Assembly (NCBI RefSeq): GCF_902459525.1
Contig: NZ_LR699166.1
Location: 1,031,501-1,095,500 of the forward strand
Direction of reading: 5' to 3'
DNA: 64,000 nucleotides
From: Sideroxydans sp. CL21
Lineage (GTDB): Bacteria; Pseudomonadota; Gammaproteobacteria; Burkholderiales; Gallionellaceae
Position numbers and translations under genes: made by a program
Shown here: positions 1 through 8,530 of the stretch, piece after piece
Position numbering within the stretch: position 1 is the first letter of the stretch
Layout of the letters: each line of letters begins with the position of its first letter
Notes under the pieces: generated by a model
The model's database searches: none
Told to the model about the DNA's origin: nothing
What the model saw: only the letters and a program-made list of their open reading frames with translations

Positions 1-1059
1 CCCTTGCCCGGCAAGCCGGGAATTTTGCGCTACGTATTTTTCAACCTGCTGGCACCGCGCGCATTGCGCAAGCACATCGCGCAGCGCGGTACTCCGCCTG
101 TTCTGATCCAGGCGACACAGGGTCAATTCATCGGCGCCGATATTTGTTATGCCCATTTCTGTCATCGGTCCTATCTGGAACATCAGTGGCAATTTCAAAA
201 AGCACGAGGTTTGCGCAGACTGGTACGCTGGATCACTCACCAATACAATGCGACGACTGAGCGGCTTTCTTTCCTCAAGGCTGCTCAGGTGGTAACGCCT
301 TCTCAAGGTCTGGTTAGGGAGTTGACCCAGACTTATTCTTTCCTCAAAGCTCGGGTGATCGCAATTCCAAATCCGGTTGATGTTGAATCATTCGCACGTC
401 CGGAAGGGTTTGACCGTAACCCGCTTCTTGCGCGATTGGGTTTACCGGTTTATTCGCGCGTGCTGTGCTTCGCGGCGCTGGGTGATTTTTCCCGCAAGGG
501 GCTTGGAGTGCTGCTGGAAGCTTTGTCTGGGATAAGCGATCTATCGGTAAGGTTGCTGGTAGTGGGTGGGAATGCAGGGGAAATTGCCGAGTTCAACGAG
601 ATTGCCAGAAAACTGAACGTGTCACAGCGGGTTGCATTTGCCGGTTACCAGAGCGATGTTAGGCAGTATTTGTGGGCATCCGATCTGTTTGTGTTGCCTT
701 CCTTGTACGAAACTTTTGCGCTGGTGGTCATGCAGGCCATGGCTGCAGGTGTACCTGCCATCGTGACCCGTTTGCACGGTGTCGAAGACTATGCGGTGCA
801 GGGCGAGAATGCCTGGTTTGTTGAACGCAATCCCGATGCAGTGCGTGCGGCGATCGTCACTGTGTTAAGCGACGAAAAACTGCTGCAATCGGCTCGAATT
901 ACCGCCAGCCAGACGGTGGCCCGCTATGACAAGGCGCCTTTCGTGGAAGCTTGGCGCAAGTGCATGCGCGAGGCAATCGCTGCCAAGTTAAATGATGGGA
1001 TGTCAGATTCAGTTAAAACTCCGGTTCAACTCCAGACGCAAATGCAAAACAAGATCTAA
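1..1059 (+). CDS. GT-B glycosyltransferase (family 4 type), 5' end outside window
   Basis: The open frame runs in from the first base, so the N-terminus is probably cut by the window edge. The first in-window start codon (TTG at 4) has no visible ribosome binding site. The C-terminal half is a typical retaining GT-B nucleotide-sugar domain, with an SRKGLG stretch, a GYQSDV turn and the donor motif around LPSLYETFALVVMQAMAAG. Such enzymes add sugars to lipid-linked exopolysaccharide repeat units at the inner face of the cytoplasmic membrane. One oddity is that the usual E-x7-E donor motif reads E-x7-Q. It sits 8 bp before another glycosyltransferase in the same direction, so they are probably co-transcribed. 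Donor and acceptor cannot be told. Confidence 0.85.
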   Translation, partial: PLPGKPGILRYVFFNLLAPRALRKHIAQRGTPPVLIQATQGQFIGADICYAHFCHRSYLEHQWQFQKARGLRRLVRWITHQYNATTERLSFLKAAQVVTPSQGLVRELTQTYSFLKARVIAIPNPVDVESFARPEGFDRNPLLARLGLPVYSRVLCFAALGDFSRKGLGVLLEALSGISDLSVRLLVVGGNAGEIAEFNEIARKLNVSQRVAFAGYQSDVRQYLWASDLFVLPSLYETFALVVMQAMAAGVPAIVTRLHGVEDYAVQGENAWFVERNPDAVRAAIVTVLSDEKLLQSARITASQTVARYDKAPFVEAWRKCMREAIAAKLNDGMSDSVKTPVQLQTQMQNKI

Positions 1060-1067
1060 ATCGCACA

Positions 1068-2192
1068 ATGCTTATGAAATCATCCGGCGCTTGCCGCGTT
1101 GCCATCGTCACCAATATCCCCGCACCCTACCGGTTGCCGGTATATGAGGTTTTGGCCGCCGATCCGCAGATTGAGCTGAAGGTGTTTTTTTGCAGTGGAC
1201 GCGAGCCCGATCGTAGCTGGGACTTGCGCGAGGCACGTTTTGATCAGGTGTATCTGCGCGAACGATTCATCAGCTACCGTGGTCGCTTCATCCATTTCAA
1301 TCCTGACGTATGGAGTGAGTTGGATTCGTATCGCCCGGAGGTGGTGATCACCACCGGATTCAACCCCACGCATCTGTTCGCCTATTTGTATGCGCGCACG
1401 TTTGGTCTCAAGCATGTCGCCATGACTGACGGGACATTGAAGTCGGAAGAAAAACTTTCGGGTATCCATCGCTGGATCAGGCGCAGGGTGTTCTCCGGTA
1501 CGCAAGCTTTCATTGGGGCAAGCGATGGCGCTTTTGATCTTTACCGGTCATATGATATTGGCGAGGATCGGATTTTCAAGTCGCATTTGTGCGCCAACAA
1601 CGCTGCATTTTTTGCCGCATCGGACATCGAAAAAAAATACGATTTCATTTTCTGCGGCCGCTTCGTGGACGTGAAGAATCCATTGTTTGTGCTCGAAGTG
1701 GCACGGCAGGTGGCTCGTTACCTGGAACGCAGAATCGTTGTGGCCTTTGTAGGCTCGGGAGAAATGGAAGCCGGAATGCGGGCCCTGGCTGCGACGATGT
1801 CGGCAGAGGTAGAGGCTATTTTTACCGGCTTTGCCCGTCAGGATGAGCTGCCAACATTATACGGCGCTGCCCGGATTTTCATGTTCCCGACGCAATGGGA
1901 TCCTTGGGGGGTAGTGGCGAACGAGGCCTGTGCCTCCGGTTTGCCTGTACTGGTAACGCCTTTTGCCGGAGCGGCAGGGGAACTGGTGCGGAATGGACAA
2001 AATGGCTATGTGCTTCCACTCGAACCGGCTTCCTGGGTAAATGCGTCTGCCAATCTGCTGACTGACGACGATCTGTATGCAAGGTTCTCGCAACGCAGCT
2101 GCGAACTGGTCGGCGAGTACAGCTACGAAAATGCAGCACTTGGAATCAGGAATGCTGCGCTCGCAGCAGCCGGTCGGAGAATGCACACATGA
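1068..2192 (+). CDS. GT-B glycosyltransferase (family 4 type)
   Basis: A 374-residue glycosyltransferase. The N-terminal Rossmann half begins RVAIVTNIPAPYRLPVYEVL, the usual start of group 1 transferases acting on glycan intermediates. The C-terminal donor domain has FCGRFVDVKNP, then GFARQDELPTLY, then the D-PWGVVAN-E donor motif and an AGELVRNGQNGY loop. It follows the previous transferase by 8 bp and precedes a third by about 60 bp, so all three form an exopolysaccharide assembly cluster. The ATG at 1068 is followed by a second Met codon two residues later and either may be used. Sugar specificity is unknown. Confidence 0.88.
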   Translation: MLMKSSGACRVAIVTNIPAPYRLPVYEVLAADPQIELKVFFCSGREPDRSWDLREARFDQVYLRERFISYRGRFIHFNPDVWSELDSYRPEVVITTGFNPTHLFAYLYARTFGLKHVAMTDGTLKSEEKLSGIHRWIRRRVFSGTQAFIGASDGAFDLYRSYDIGEDRIFKSHLCANNAAFFAASDIEKKYDFIFCGRFVDVKNPLFVLEVARQVARYLERRIVVAFVGSGEMEAGMRALAATMSAEVEAIFTGFARQDELPTLYGAARIFMFPTQWDPWGVVANEACASGLPVLVTPFAGAAGELVRNGQNGYVLPLEPASWVNASANLLTDDDLYARFSQRSCELVGEYSYENAALGIRNAALAAAGRRMHT

Positions 2193-2253
2193 GAGTGCAG
2201 CACTACTTGGCGGGTTGTCTGGTGAATGGGTATAAATCTTCTGTGACAATGCC

Positions 2254-3396
2254 ATGCGTATCCTGATTGCGCACAATGCCTATCAGCAAAAAGGCGGAGA
2301 AGATGGCGTCGTGGCATCGGAACTGCAGTTACTGAGCAGCCGAGGCGTTGAAGTTGCAGTGTATTCCCGCCATAACGACGATATTGTGGGGATGTCGCGG
2401 CTCGCACTGGCCGGACAAACCGTCTGGTCTTCGCGTACCGAAGCGGACATAGCAAAGCGGGTGGCCGATTTTCGCCCTGATGTGATCCATGCCCACAACA
2501 CTTTTCCGCTCATATCTCCTTCCCTTTATCTGTCGGCAGGCAAGGCGGGCGTGCCGGTGGTGCAAACATTGCACAATTTCCGGCTGTTTTGTCCGCAGGC
2601 GATGTTATTGCGCAACGGCAAGGTGTGCGAGGACTGTTTGGGAAAATTGCCCTGGCGCGGTGTGGTGCGAGGGTGTTATCGCGGTTCCAGGGCGCAATCG
2701 GCAGTGATCGGTGGCATGCAGGTATTGCACCGGGCGCTTGGTACTTATCGCAACAAGGTGACGAGATATATTGCACTCAATGAATTCTGCCGCAATAAGT
2801 TTATCGAGGGTGGGCTGCCGGCGAAACGGATAGTGGTGAAGCCGAATTTTGTAGATGTACCTGCCGGTGTTGAAGAGACACGGCTAGGCGGTTTGTTCGT
2901 GGGGCGATTGTCCGCAGAAAAAGGTATTGATGTTCTCATGCATGCCATGGGCCATGTGCCGAGATATCCACTGAAAGTAATCGGAAGCGGGCCGGAGGAA
3001 TCGCTCTTGGGTTCGCATGCAAATGTCCACGGGCTGGGCTTTATGTCCAGGGATCAAATATTCAGTCATATGCGTCAAGCCGCCTATTTGCTCATGCCAA
3101 GTATCTGGTATGAAAACTTTCCGCTTACGCTCGTGGAAGCTTTTGCCTGCGGTCTGCCGGTGATCGCCAGCCGCATGGGGGCGATGGCGGAATTGATCGA
3201 GGAAGGCAAGACGGGCCTGCTGTTCGAACCCGGCTCCGCGGTGGATTTGGCGAATAAGATTAAGTGGGCCGAGGCGAACCCGGAGGCAATGATTAAAATG
3301 GGGAAGCATGCCCGTCAAGAATACGAGGCGAAATACACATCAGAGCGCAATTTCGTGCAATTGATGGGGATATATGCCGAAGCAATCTCTGCGTGA
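2254..3396 (+). CDS. GT-B glycosyltransferase (family 4 type)
   Basis: A 380-residue transferase. The N-terminus (RILIAHNAYQQKGGEDGVV) is the G-rich opening seen in polysaccharide glycosyltransferases. A cysteine-rich insert follows around residues 112-145 (FCPQAM, CEDCLG, GCYRGS) and appears in a subset of EPS transferases. The C-terminal donor site is intact: YENFPLTLVEAF supplies the E-x7-E pair, followed by a GMAELIEEGKTG-like loop (read here as GAMAELIEEGKTG). It probably adds one sugar of the exopolysaccharide repeat in the cytoplasm. It is the last gene of the three-transferase run, with repeat DNA and a regulated promoter downstream. Confidence 0.9.
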   Translation: MRILIAHNAYQQKGGEDGVVASELQLLSSRGVEVAVYSRHNDDIVGMSRLALAGQTVWSSRTEADIAKRVADFRPDVIHAHNTFPLISPSLYLSAGKAGVPVVQTLHNFRLFCPQAMLLRNGKVCEDCLGKLPWRGVVRGCYRGSRAQSAVIGGMQVLHRALGTYRNKVTRYIALNEFCRNKFIEGGLPAKRIVVKPNFVDVPAGVEETRLGGLFVGRLSAEKGIDVLMHAMGHVPRYPLKVIGSGPEESLLGSHANVHGLGFMSRDQIFSHMRQAAYLLMPSIWYENFPLTLVEAFACGLPVIASRMGAMAELIEEGKTGLLFEPGSAVDLANKIKWAEANPEAMIKMGKHARQEYEAKYTSERNFVQLMGIYAEAISA

Positions 3397-3436
3397 GCAG
3401 CGAAGCAAGCCGAAAATGAATCAACGGAGCCTCCAA

Positions 3437-3528
3437 TAATTCGTCACACCGGCGTAGGCCGGTGTCCAGTCGATTGAAAACACCGGATTCCGGCCTTCGC
3501 CGCAATGACGAAATCTGAATTACTAGAG
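3437..3528. repeat. Short palindromic intergenic repeat (GTCAnnCCGGCG type)
   Basis: Two head-to-head copies of a short unit, AATTCGTCACACCGGCG and its near complement ending CGCCGCAATGACGAAAT, enclose a block with GCCGGTGTCCAGTCGATTGA. The whole segment can fold as one long hairpin. The block GGTGTCCAGTCGATTGA recurs at 14458-14474, next to a larger element of the same kind. It lies in the roughly 310-bp gap after the third glycosyltransferase and probably terminates or insulates transcription. It resembles REP-like elements common in betaproteobacteria. Confidence 0.7.
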
Positions 3529-3640
3529 GTCCCGTCAATTAAATACATCGGTAAAACCCCGAATACGACGGCGTACCGCCAATCCATAAATGTCTGAAAA
3601 GCCAGTATCCGCTTTATTACAGCTTTTCCAAATTCCGTAA

Positions 3641-3706
3641 TAGTCCGTTTGGACTAGCCTATCCGTAATTCTCCGTACAAATTGTTTCATATTGCTTTTA
3701 TAAAGT
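3641..3706 (+). promoter_or_regulatory. Palindrome-TTCAT promoter module, copy 1
   Basis: An inverted repeat TAGTCC-GTTT-GGACTA (3641-3656) is followed by TTCATATTG (3686-3694) and, 7 bp later, TAAAGT (3701-3706), which looks like a -10 element. The same order and spacing recur at 15791-15856 and 18760-18826. The palindrome centre to the end of TTCAT is 41.5 bp here and 40.5 bp in the other two. The start codon of the PEP-CTERM/WecG fusion is about 55 bp beyond the putative -10. This is read as an activator-dependent promoter; the binding protein is not known. Confidence 0.6.
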
Positions 3707-3761
3707 GCCATCCACTCGGGTGTCCCTTGTTTGCAGTGATTGCAAAGTAACTGGAGAAATC

Positions 3762-5204
3762 ATGGATCATGGAATTTTGTTTTCAAAACAATTTATCGTT
3801 CTCGGATTGTCAGCCTTGTTTGCACTGTCGGGAAATGCCATGGCAACGACGACGGATTTGGGAGCGCAATCTGCGCCGGTCAGTCTGTCTTTCGGAGACT
3901 CATTTTTCGCGCCGCAAAACCAATTTTATGATGATTACCTGTTCAGCATTTCTCCATCATCAGTTGACTCAATTGCATCCACGATCAGCCTCGGGAATCT
4001 GTTCGGCATTAACAATCTCCAATCAAGACTCTACAGCGGGACAGTCACTACTACGGGCGTGCCCAGTGGACTGCTTGAAGCATGGAGTACCGCAATTCAA
4101 ATAACCGGGACGGGCTATACCGGAACGATGGCTGTGATTAGCCCGATCACCTTGGGTGCCGGCAACTATATTCTGGAAGTCAGGGGAGATGTCGTCGGAA
4201 CGTCCGGGGGCAGCTACGCAGGGTCACTTAACATTTCACCGGTGCCCGAGGCTGCGGAATGGTTGCTGATGTTGATCGGCTTGGCTATTGTCGGTTTTGT
4301 GGCCGTTCGCCGCAGGCAGAATGATGTTGGGGAAGTGTCCGGGATGCACGGGGCATATCGTGAGGGTGCGAAGGTGATAGGTTCTTTCATCCATGCGCTG
4401 TCCTGGGATGAAACACTGAATCGCATCACAACATGGGCCAAGGCGCGCGAGTCGCGCTATGTTTGTATCTGCAATGTTCATTCCGTGATTACGGCCACTC
4501 AGGATGCAGGGTTCAAGAATGTGTTGAGGCATGCGGATATGGCCACGCCAGATGGAATGCCGATTGCATGGATGTTGCGCAAGATGGGCTTTGCAAAGCA
4601 AGAGCGCATAAACGGTCCGGATTTGATGTGGAAATACTGTGCCCAAGCATCACGTAGCGGCGAAGCGGTGTATTTCTACGGTAGTACTTTTGAAACGCTG
4701 CAGCTGATGTCCGTGAAGTTGCGGAGAGCGTTTCCCGGGCTGCATATCGGTGGTGTCTATTCGCCGTTGCGTGTCGAAGGCGAGGCCGGGGCAGAGGATG
4801 AGGCGATCATTTCTGCCATCAACGAATCCGGAGCCGGTGTCGTGTTCGTCGGCCTGGGTTGTCCAAAACAGGAGAAATGGATGGCAACGCACCGCCATCG
4901 CATTCGCGCGGTAATGATAGGCGTCGGTGCGGCGTTTGATTACCACGCCGGAACGGTGCAGCGTGCGCCGGTATGGATGCAGCGCAACGGTCTGGAATGG
5001 TCCTATCGTCTTTTCTCGGATCCGCGCCGTTTGTGGAAACGTTATTTTGTCACTAATTCAATGTTTATTATCCGGGCAAGTTTGCAACTATTGCAGTATT
5101 CATGGAGAAACATGAGTTTCCCCCGCTTCACCAGTCGTCACCCAACTTTGAGTTTGAAGCAACGCGGAGTCGATGTTTCGACAGCGGTATCTGGCAGAGC
5201 TTGA
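3762..5204 (+). CDS. PEP-CTERM exported domain fused to WecG/TagA/CpsF glycosyltransferase
   Basis: Start at 3762 is chosen because GGAG lies 6 bases upstream and the product then opens with a signal peptide ending near SGNAMA. Residues about 30-160 form a beta-rich exported domain. A PEP-CTERM-like tail follows at about residues 163-187 (VPEAAEW, hydrophobic segment, RRRQ). Instead of stopping there, the frame continues into a complete WecG/TagA/CpsF glycosyltransferase with NVHSVITA, TPDGMPIAW, RINGPDLMW, GLGCPKQEKW and GVGAAFDYHAG. These enzymes transfer N-acetylmannosamine-type sugars to lipid-linked intermediates. The topology is sensible, since the tail's basic cluster and the enzyme would both face the cytoplasm. 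An internal ATG at 4344 with GGGGAAG upstream could allow separate translation of the enzyme. The PEP motif is VPEA rather than VPEP. Confidence 0.85.
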   Translation: MDHGILFSKQFIVLGLSALFALSGNAMATTTDLGAQSAPVSLSFGDSFFAPQNQFYDDYLFSISPSSVDSIASTISLGNLFGINNLQSRLYSGTVTTTGVPSGLLEAWSTAIQITGTGYTGTMAVISPITLGAGNYILEVRGDVVGTSGGSYAGSLNISPVPEAAEWLLMLIGLAIVGFVAVRRRQNDVGEVSGMHGAYREGAKVIGSFIHALSWDETLNRITTWAKARESRYVCICNVHSVITATQDAGFKNVLRHADMATPDGMPIAWMLRKMGFAKQERINGPDLMWKYCAQASRSGEAVYFYGSTFETLQLMSVKLRRAFPGLHIGGVYSPLRVEGEAGAEDEAIISAINESGAGVVFVGLGCPKQEKWMATHRHRIRAVMIGVGAAFDYHAGTVQRAPVWMQRNGLEWSYRLFSDPRRLWKRYFVTNSMFIIRASLQLLQYSWRNMSFPRFTSRHPTLSLKQRGVDVSTAVSGRA

Positions 5205-5244
5205 AGCTTGAGATAGTGATGATTTTAAGATTCGGACTCAATAA

Positions 5245-6258
5245 ATGATTTTAATTACAGGCGGTGCCGGCTATATTGGTTCTCATACTTGTGTTGAATT
5301 GCTCAAGGCAGGACATGAGGTGGTTGTTGTCGATAATCTCAGCAACAGCCGGATTGAGGCATTGCATCGCGTTGAAAGAATCGCGGGCAAGACGGTTTCG
5401 TATGTTATTGCGAATTTGAATGACAGGAACGCGCTACGGCAGCTGTTTTCTTCCTACCGGATTGAGGCAGTGATTCATTTTGCGGGTCTTAAAGCAGTGG
5501 GTGAATCGGTAATCAAACCGCTGCAATATTATTTCAACAATGTCAGTGGCAGTATTGCCCTGTTTGAAACGATGGCGGAATTTGGCGTGAAGCGCCTGGT
5601 TTTCAGTTCATCCGCCACGGTCTACGGCGATCCGCATGCAGTGCCGATACATGAAGATTTTCCGCTTGTTGCAACGAACCCGTATGGTCGTAGCAAACTG
5701 ATGGTTGAGGATATTTTGCGCGATCTTGCGCAATCCGATTCGTCCTGGCGCATCGCGTTGCTTCGATATTTCAATCCGGTGGGCGCGCATGAGAGCGGAT
5801 TGATCGGCGAAGACCCGAGCGGCATCCCAAATAACCTGATGCCATTTGTGAGTCAGGTCGCAATAGGGAGGCGTGAGGAGTTAATGGTATTCGGTAACGA
5901 TTACCCCACGCACGACGGTACCGGCGTGCGGGACTACATTCATGTACTGGATCTGGCAGTAGGACATTTGGCCGCCTTGGAGGCGCTCGATAAACAAAAG
6001 GCAACGCTGACCGTCAATCTCGGCACCGGGCGCGGCTATAGCGTGCTGGATGTCATACATGCATTCGAGAAAGCCAGCGATCGTGCCGTTCCATTTCGCA
6101 TTACGGAACGGCGTCCAGGCGATATCGCAGCCTGCTATGCAGATTCGGCGCGAGCGTTCGAGTTGATGGGATGGCAAGCAGTCCGCGATCTGGAGACGAT
6201 GTGCCGCGATGCCTGGAACTGGCAATCGAGAAATCCTCGCGGATATATCGGGAAATGA
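5245..6258 (+). CDS. galE: UDP-glucose 4-epimerase
   Basis: A 337-residue short-chain dehydrogenase/reductase of normal GalE length. It interconverts UDP-glucose and UDP-galactose in the cytoplasm and so supplies donors to the neighbouring glycosyltransferases. Visible features are the NAD-binding ITGGAGYIGSH at the N-terminus, the catalytic Ser region FSSSATVYGDP, the catalytic Tyr and Lys in NPYGRSKLMVE, and the GalE-type RYFNPVGAHESG and YPTHDGTGVRDYIHV segments. It starts 40 bp after the PEP-CTERM/WecG fusion and is probably in the same transcript. I see no truncation. Confidence 0.95.
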   Translation: MILITGGAGYIGSHTCVELLKAGHEVVVVDNLSNSRIEALHRVERIAGKTVSYVIANLNDRNALRQLFSSYRIEAVIHFAGLKAVGESVIKPLQYYFNNVSGSIALFETMAEFGVKRLVFSSSATVYGDPHAVPIHEDFPLVATNPYGRSKLMVEDILRDLAQSDSSWRIALLRYFNPVGAHESGLIGEDPSGIPNNLMPFVSQVAIGRREELMVFGNDYPTHDGTGVRDYIHVLDLAVGHLAALEALDKQKATLTVNLGTGRGYSVLDVIHAFEKASDRAVPFRITERRPGDIAACYADSARAFELMGWQAVRDLETMCRDAWNWQSRNPRGYIGK

Positions 6259-6285
6259 TAGCTTGTATGCGTATTTGAAATCCTG

Positions 6286-6762
6286 TTAATCGGTTGCCAA
6301 TCCCTGACGATTTCTACGGCGATTTGCAGCAAAGCCGAGCAGGGCCAGGCCGCAGGCCATCAGAATATACTCGGCAGGTTCCGGTATTGGGCTTACCGGA
6401 AATCCGTCATCGCGATTCCACTCGTGCTGATTGATGTCTCTGTCACCGATATTAGGTATATGCGGTTCACTGCCATCTTGTTCCGGGTGCTGTCTGGAAC
6501 TGTTCAGGAAACTTTCAAAGCTCGGGCCGTTTGGGTCGGCAGCAAAGGTGAAGTTGCCGTCTTTGCCTGACGCGGAGAAAATGAAGCGGACATTGGAATT
6601 GGTAAAGTCACCGGCGGTGTTGTGACTGAAAGTAGTTGAGTCTTGAGTATTGAAAATCGATGAAGATTGCCGATCCAACGCCGTGGCAGTGGCGTTGATG
6701 CTGAAAAGGCCTAAACAGGCGAACATAACTAGTGCTATCTGGAACTTAGCATGCTGTTTCAT
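6286..6762 (-). CDS. PEP-CTERM sorting domain protein
   Basis: A 158-residue exported protein. It has an N-terminal signal peptide (hydrophobic residues about 8-24, ending INATATA), a short Ser/Asn/Asp-rich body, and a C-terminal sorting signal made of PIPEPAEY, a hydrophobic stretch and NRRRNRQ. In PEP-CTERM/exosortase systems the tail is cleaved by an exosortase during export and the protein joins the exopolysaccharide matrix. No exosortase gene lies in this window, so it must be encoded elsewhere. It is convergent with galE, with only 27 bp between stop codons. The body matches no family I recognise. Confidence 0.85.
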   Translation of the reverse strand: MKQHAKFQIALVMFACLGLFSINATATALDRQSSSIFNTQDSTTFSHNTAGDFTNSNVRFIFSASGKDGNFTFAADPNGPSFESFLNSSRQHPEQDGSEPHIPNIGDRDINQHEWNRDDGFPVSPIPEPAEYILMACGLALLGFAANRRRNRQGLATD

Positions 6763-7151
6763 GAGGTGCTCTCCATAAAGATTAGTAAAAATATTCGTTG
6801 ATGGTTGGCTGGTAATTGAAAATGCAAAATTCCGGTACTCGCTGGAATGAGAAAACCTGCGCCGTTACTGACAAGGAAACGCCGGTAAAGTTCGTTCGAC
6901 CCGATCCTTCGACTCTGCGCAGGACATGATTGATATTTCCGCAATAATTAAAGATGACAACAGTCGATCCTGCCGGAAAAGGGGCGGTATTATCTGATTG
7001 GAATGTTGCAAATTTTGGTACAACATCGATGTGCAATATGAGCCGTTCGGACCAGCTTCCGATTTGGCAATTCACTCCGTGCGTCCCTGCTTAAATCTGA
7101 AATATCATTCGGTATAGAATTGCGATCTGCCGGATACTACTGAAAAGCGAT
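6763..7151. other. Divergent intergenic region
   Basis: About 390 bp between the minus-strand PEP-CTERM gene and the plus-strand nucleotidyltransferase. It should carry both promoters. On the minus strand a half-degenerate relative of the CCGTTCGG palindrome (around 7041-7056) is immediately followed by CTCATATTG, but the spacing does not match the three good promoter copies. An open frame of 97 codons on the minus strand has no ribosome binding site or recognisable domain and is not called. Confidence 0.4.
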
Positions 7152-8267
7152 ATGAAAAAAATCAAAGGAATGATCCTTGCCGCAGGACAGGGCACACGAG
7201 TTAGGCCGCTTACGCAGAATCTTCCCAAACCCATGATCCCCATTCTCGGCAAACCGGTCATGGAATATCTGATAGAGCATCTGGCGAAATTCGGCGTCGA
7301 TGAAATCATGGTCAACGTCGCATACAAGCATTACAAGATCGAAAACTACTTCGGCAATGGCAGTCGCTGGGGCGTGGATATCGGCTATTCCTTTGAAGGA
7401 AAGTACGAATACGGAGAGATCACCCCGAAGGCGATGGGCTCCGCCGGCGGTATGCGCAAAATCCAGGATTTTGGCGGCTTCTTCGATACCACCACGATCG
7501 TGCTCTGCGGTGATGCGCTGATCGACCTCGATATCGAAGCTGCGGTGCTGGAACACAAAGCCAAAAAGGCGATGGCCAGCGTCATTACGCTGGAAGTGCC
7601 GAATCTTGAGGTCAGCAACTACGGCGTAGTCGAAACCGACAAGGAAGGCCGCATCGTCGCCTTTCAGGAAAAGCCCAAGCCGGAAGAAGCGCGCTCCAAC
7701 TTTGCCAGTACCGGCATCTATATTTTCGAACCGGAAGTAATCAACCTCATCCCGCCGGGCATGGTGTTCGATATTGGCAGCCAGCTATTTCCCATGCTCG
7801 CGGAAAAGGGCATGCCTTTTTATGCGCAAAAGCGCTTTTTCAACTGGATCGATATAGGCCATGTGCACGATTACTGGGTGGTATTGCAGCGAGTACTGAA
7901 CGGCGAGATCGTGCAAATGCAGATGCCCGGCAAAGAAATCAAACCCGGAGTCTGGGTGGGACTCAACACACGCATCGACTGGGATCACGTCAAGATCATA
8001 GGGCCGGTGTATATCGACTCCGGTGTGTGCATCGAGGCGGGTGCCGAGATCGTCGGGCCGGCCTGGATCACACGCGGATCGCACATTTGCAAGAATGCCC
8101 GTGTCGTTCGTAGCGTGCTATTGGAATACACGCGTATCAGTGCCAACATGACGTTCGAGGAAGCTATCGTCTCGCCAAGTTATTATGTCGAACACCGTTC
8201 CGGCGAAACATACTACATCGGCGATGACCGTACGCAACAGCGCTGGGGAGATGCTCGGGGGCGATGA
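7152..8267 (+). CDS. Sugar-phosphate nucleotidyltransferase with left-handed beta-helix tail
   Basis: A 371-residue enzyme. The N-terminal nucleotidyltransferase domain has the signature GMILAAGQGTRVRPLT...KPMIPI, and PVMEYLIEHL follows. The C-terminal third has hexapeptide-like beta-helix repeats (VWVGLNTRI, GPVYIDSGVCIEAGAEIVGPAWI). This architecture is that of GDP-mannose, or dTDP/UDP-glucose type, pyrophosphorylases, which make activated sugars from sugar-1-phosphate and NTP. Located inside the EPS locus, it probably supplies nucleotide sugars to the glycosyltransferases. The exact nucleotide and sugar cannot be fixed from sequence alone; mannose-1-phosphate guanylyltransferase-like is most likely. 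Confidence 0.85.
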   Translation: MKKIKGMILAAGQGTRVRPLTQNLPKPMIPILGKPVMEYLIEHLAKFGVDEIMVNVAYKHYKIENYFGNGSRWGVDIGYSFEGKYEYGEITPKAMGSAGGMRKIQDFGGFFDTTTIVLCGDALIDLDIEAAVLEHKAKKAMASVITLEVPNLEVSNYGVVETDKEGRIVAFQEKPKPEEARSNFASTGIYIFEPEVINLIPPGMVFDIGSQLFPMLAEKGMPFYAQKRFFNWIDIGHVHDYWVVLQRVLNGEIVQMQMPGKEIKPGVWVGLNTRIDWDHVKIIGPVYIDSGVCIEAGAEIVGPAWITRGSHICKNARVVRSVLLEYTRISANMTFEEAIVSPSYYVEHRSGETYYIGDDRTQQRWGDARGR

Positions 8268-8339
8268 AGGATATCTCACCCCGTCAAATCAAGCGTGCGT
8301 ATTCAAGTTGCGGCTGTGCACTACCAAAAGCGCGAAGCC

Positions 8340-8520
8340 TTTAACCCAAATAGTCCATTCGCAAAAACTGCGTCATTCCGGCGAAGGCCGGAATCCAGAT
8401 GATTAAAATATCCCCACGAAAGTGGGACAACATCATGGTTTTGTCCGCTTCGCGGCATGTTTTCGTGACTGGATTCTGGCCTTCGCCGGAATGACGGTCT
8501 AATAAACCATTTGGGTTAAA
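8340..8520. repeat. MITE-like repeat element, copy 1 (181 bp)
   Basis: The segment begins TTTAACCCAAATAGTCCATT and ends with the complement of TTTAACCCAAATGGTTTATT, giving near-perfect 20-bp terminal inverted repeats. Inside are two inward-facing copies of the GTCATTCCGGCGAAGGCC unit and a central block with AACATCATGGTTTTGTC. The reverse complement of 14471-14717 is a second copy with the same ends, the same GTCATTCCGG units and the same central block. No coding capacity was seen. It fills the gap between two convergent EPS genes and would fold into a large hairpin. Confidence 0.75.
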
Positions 8521-8530
8521 AGGAACAATA

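Noticed and set aside
7041-7066. Possible fifth palindrome module (GGTCCGAACGG then CTCATATTG) on the minus strand
   Set aside because: The palindrome is weak and lies directly against the TTCAT-like element instead of about 27 bp away.
6782-7075. Open frame of 97 codons on the minus strand before the PEP-CTERM gene
   Set aside because: No binding site or recognisable family; it spans the likely promoter region.
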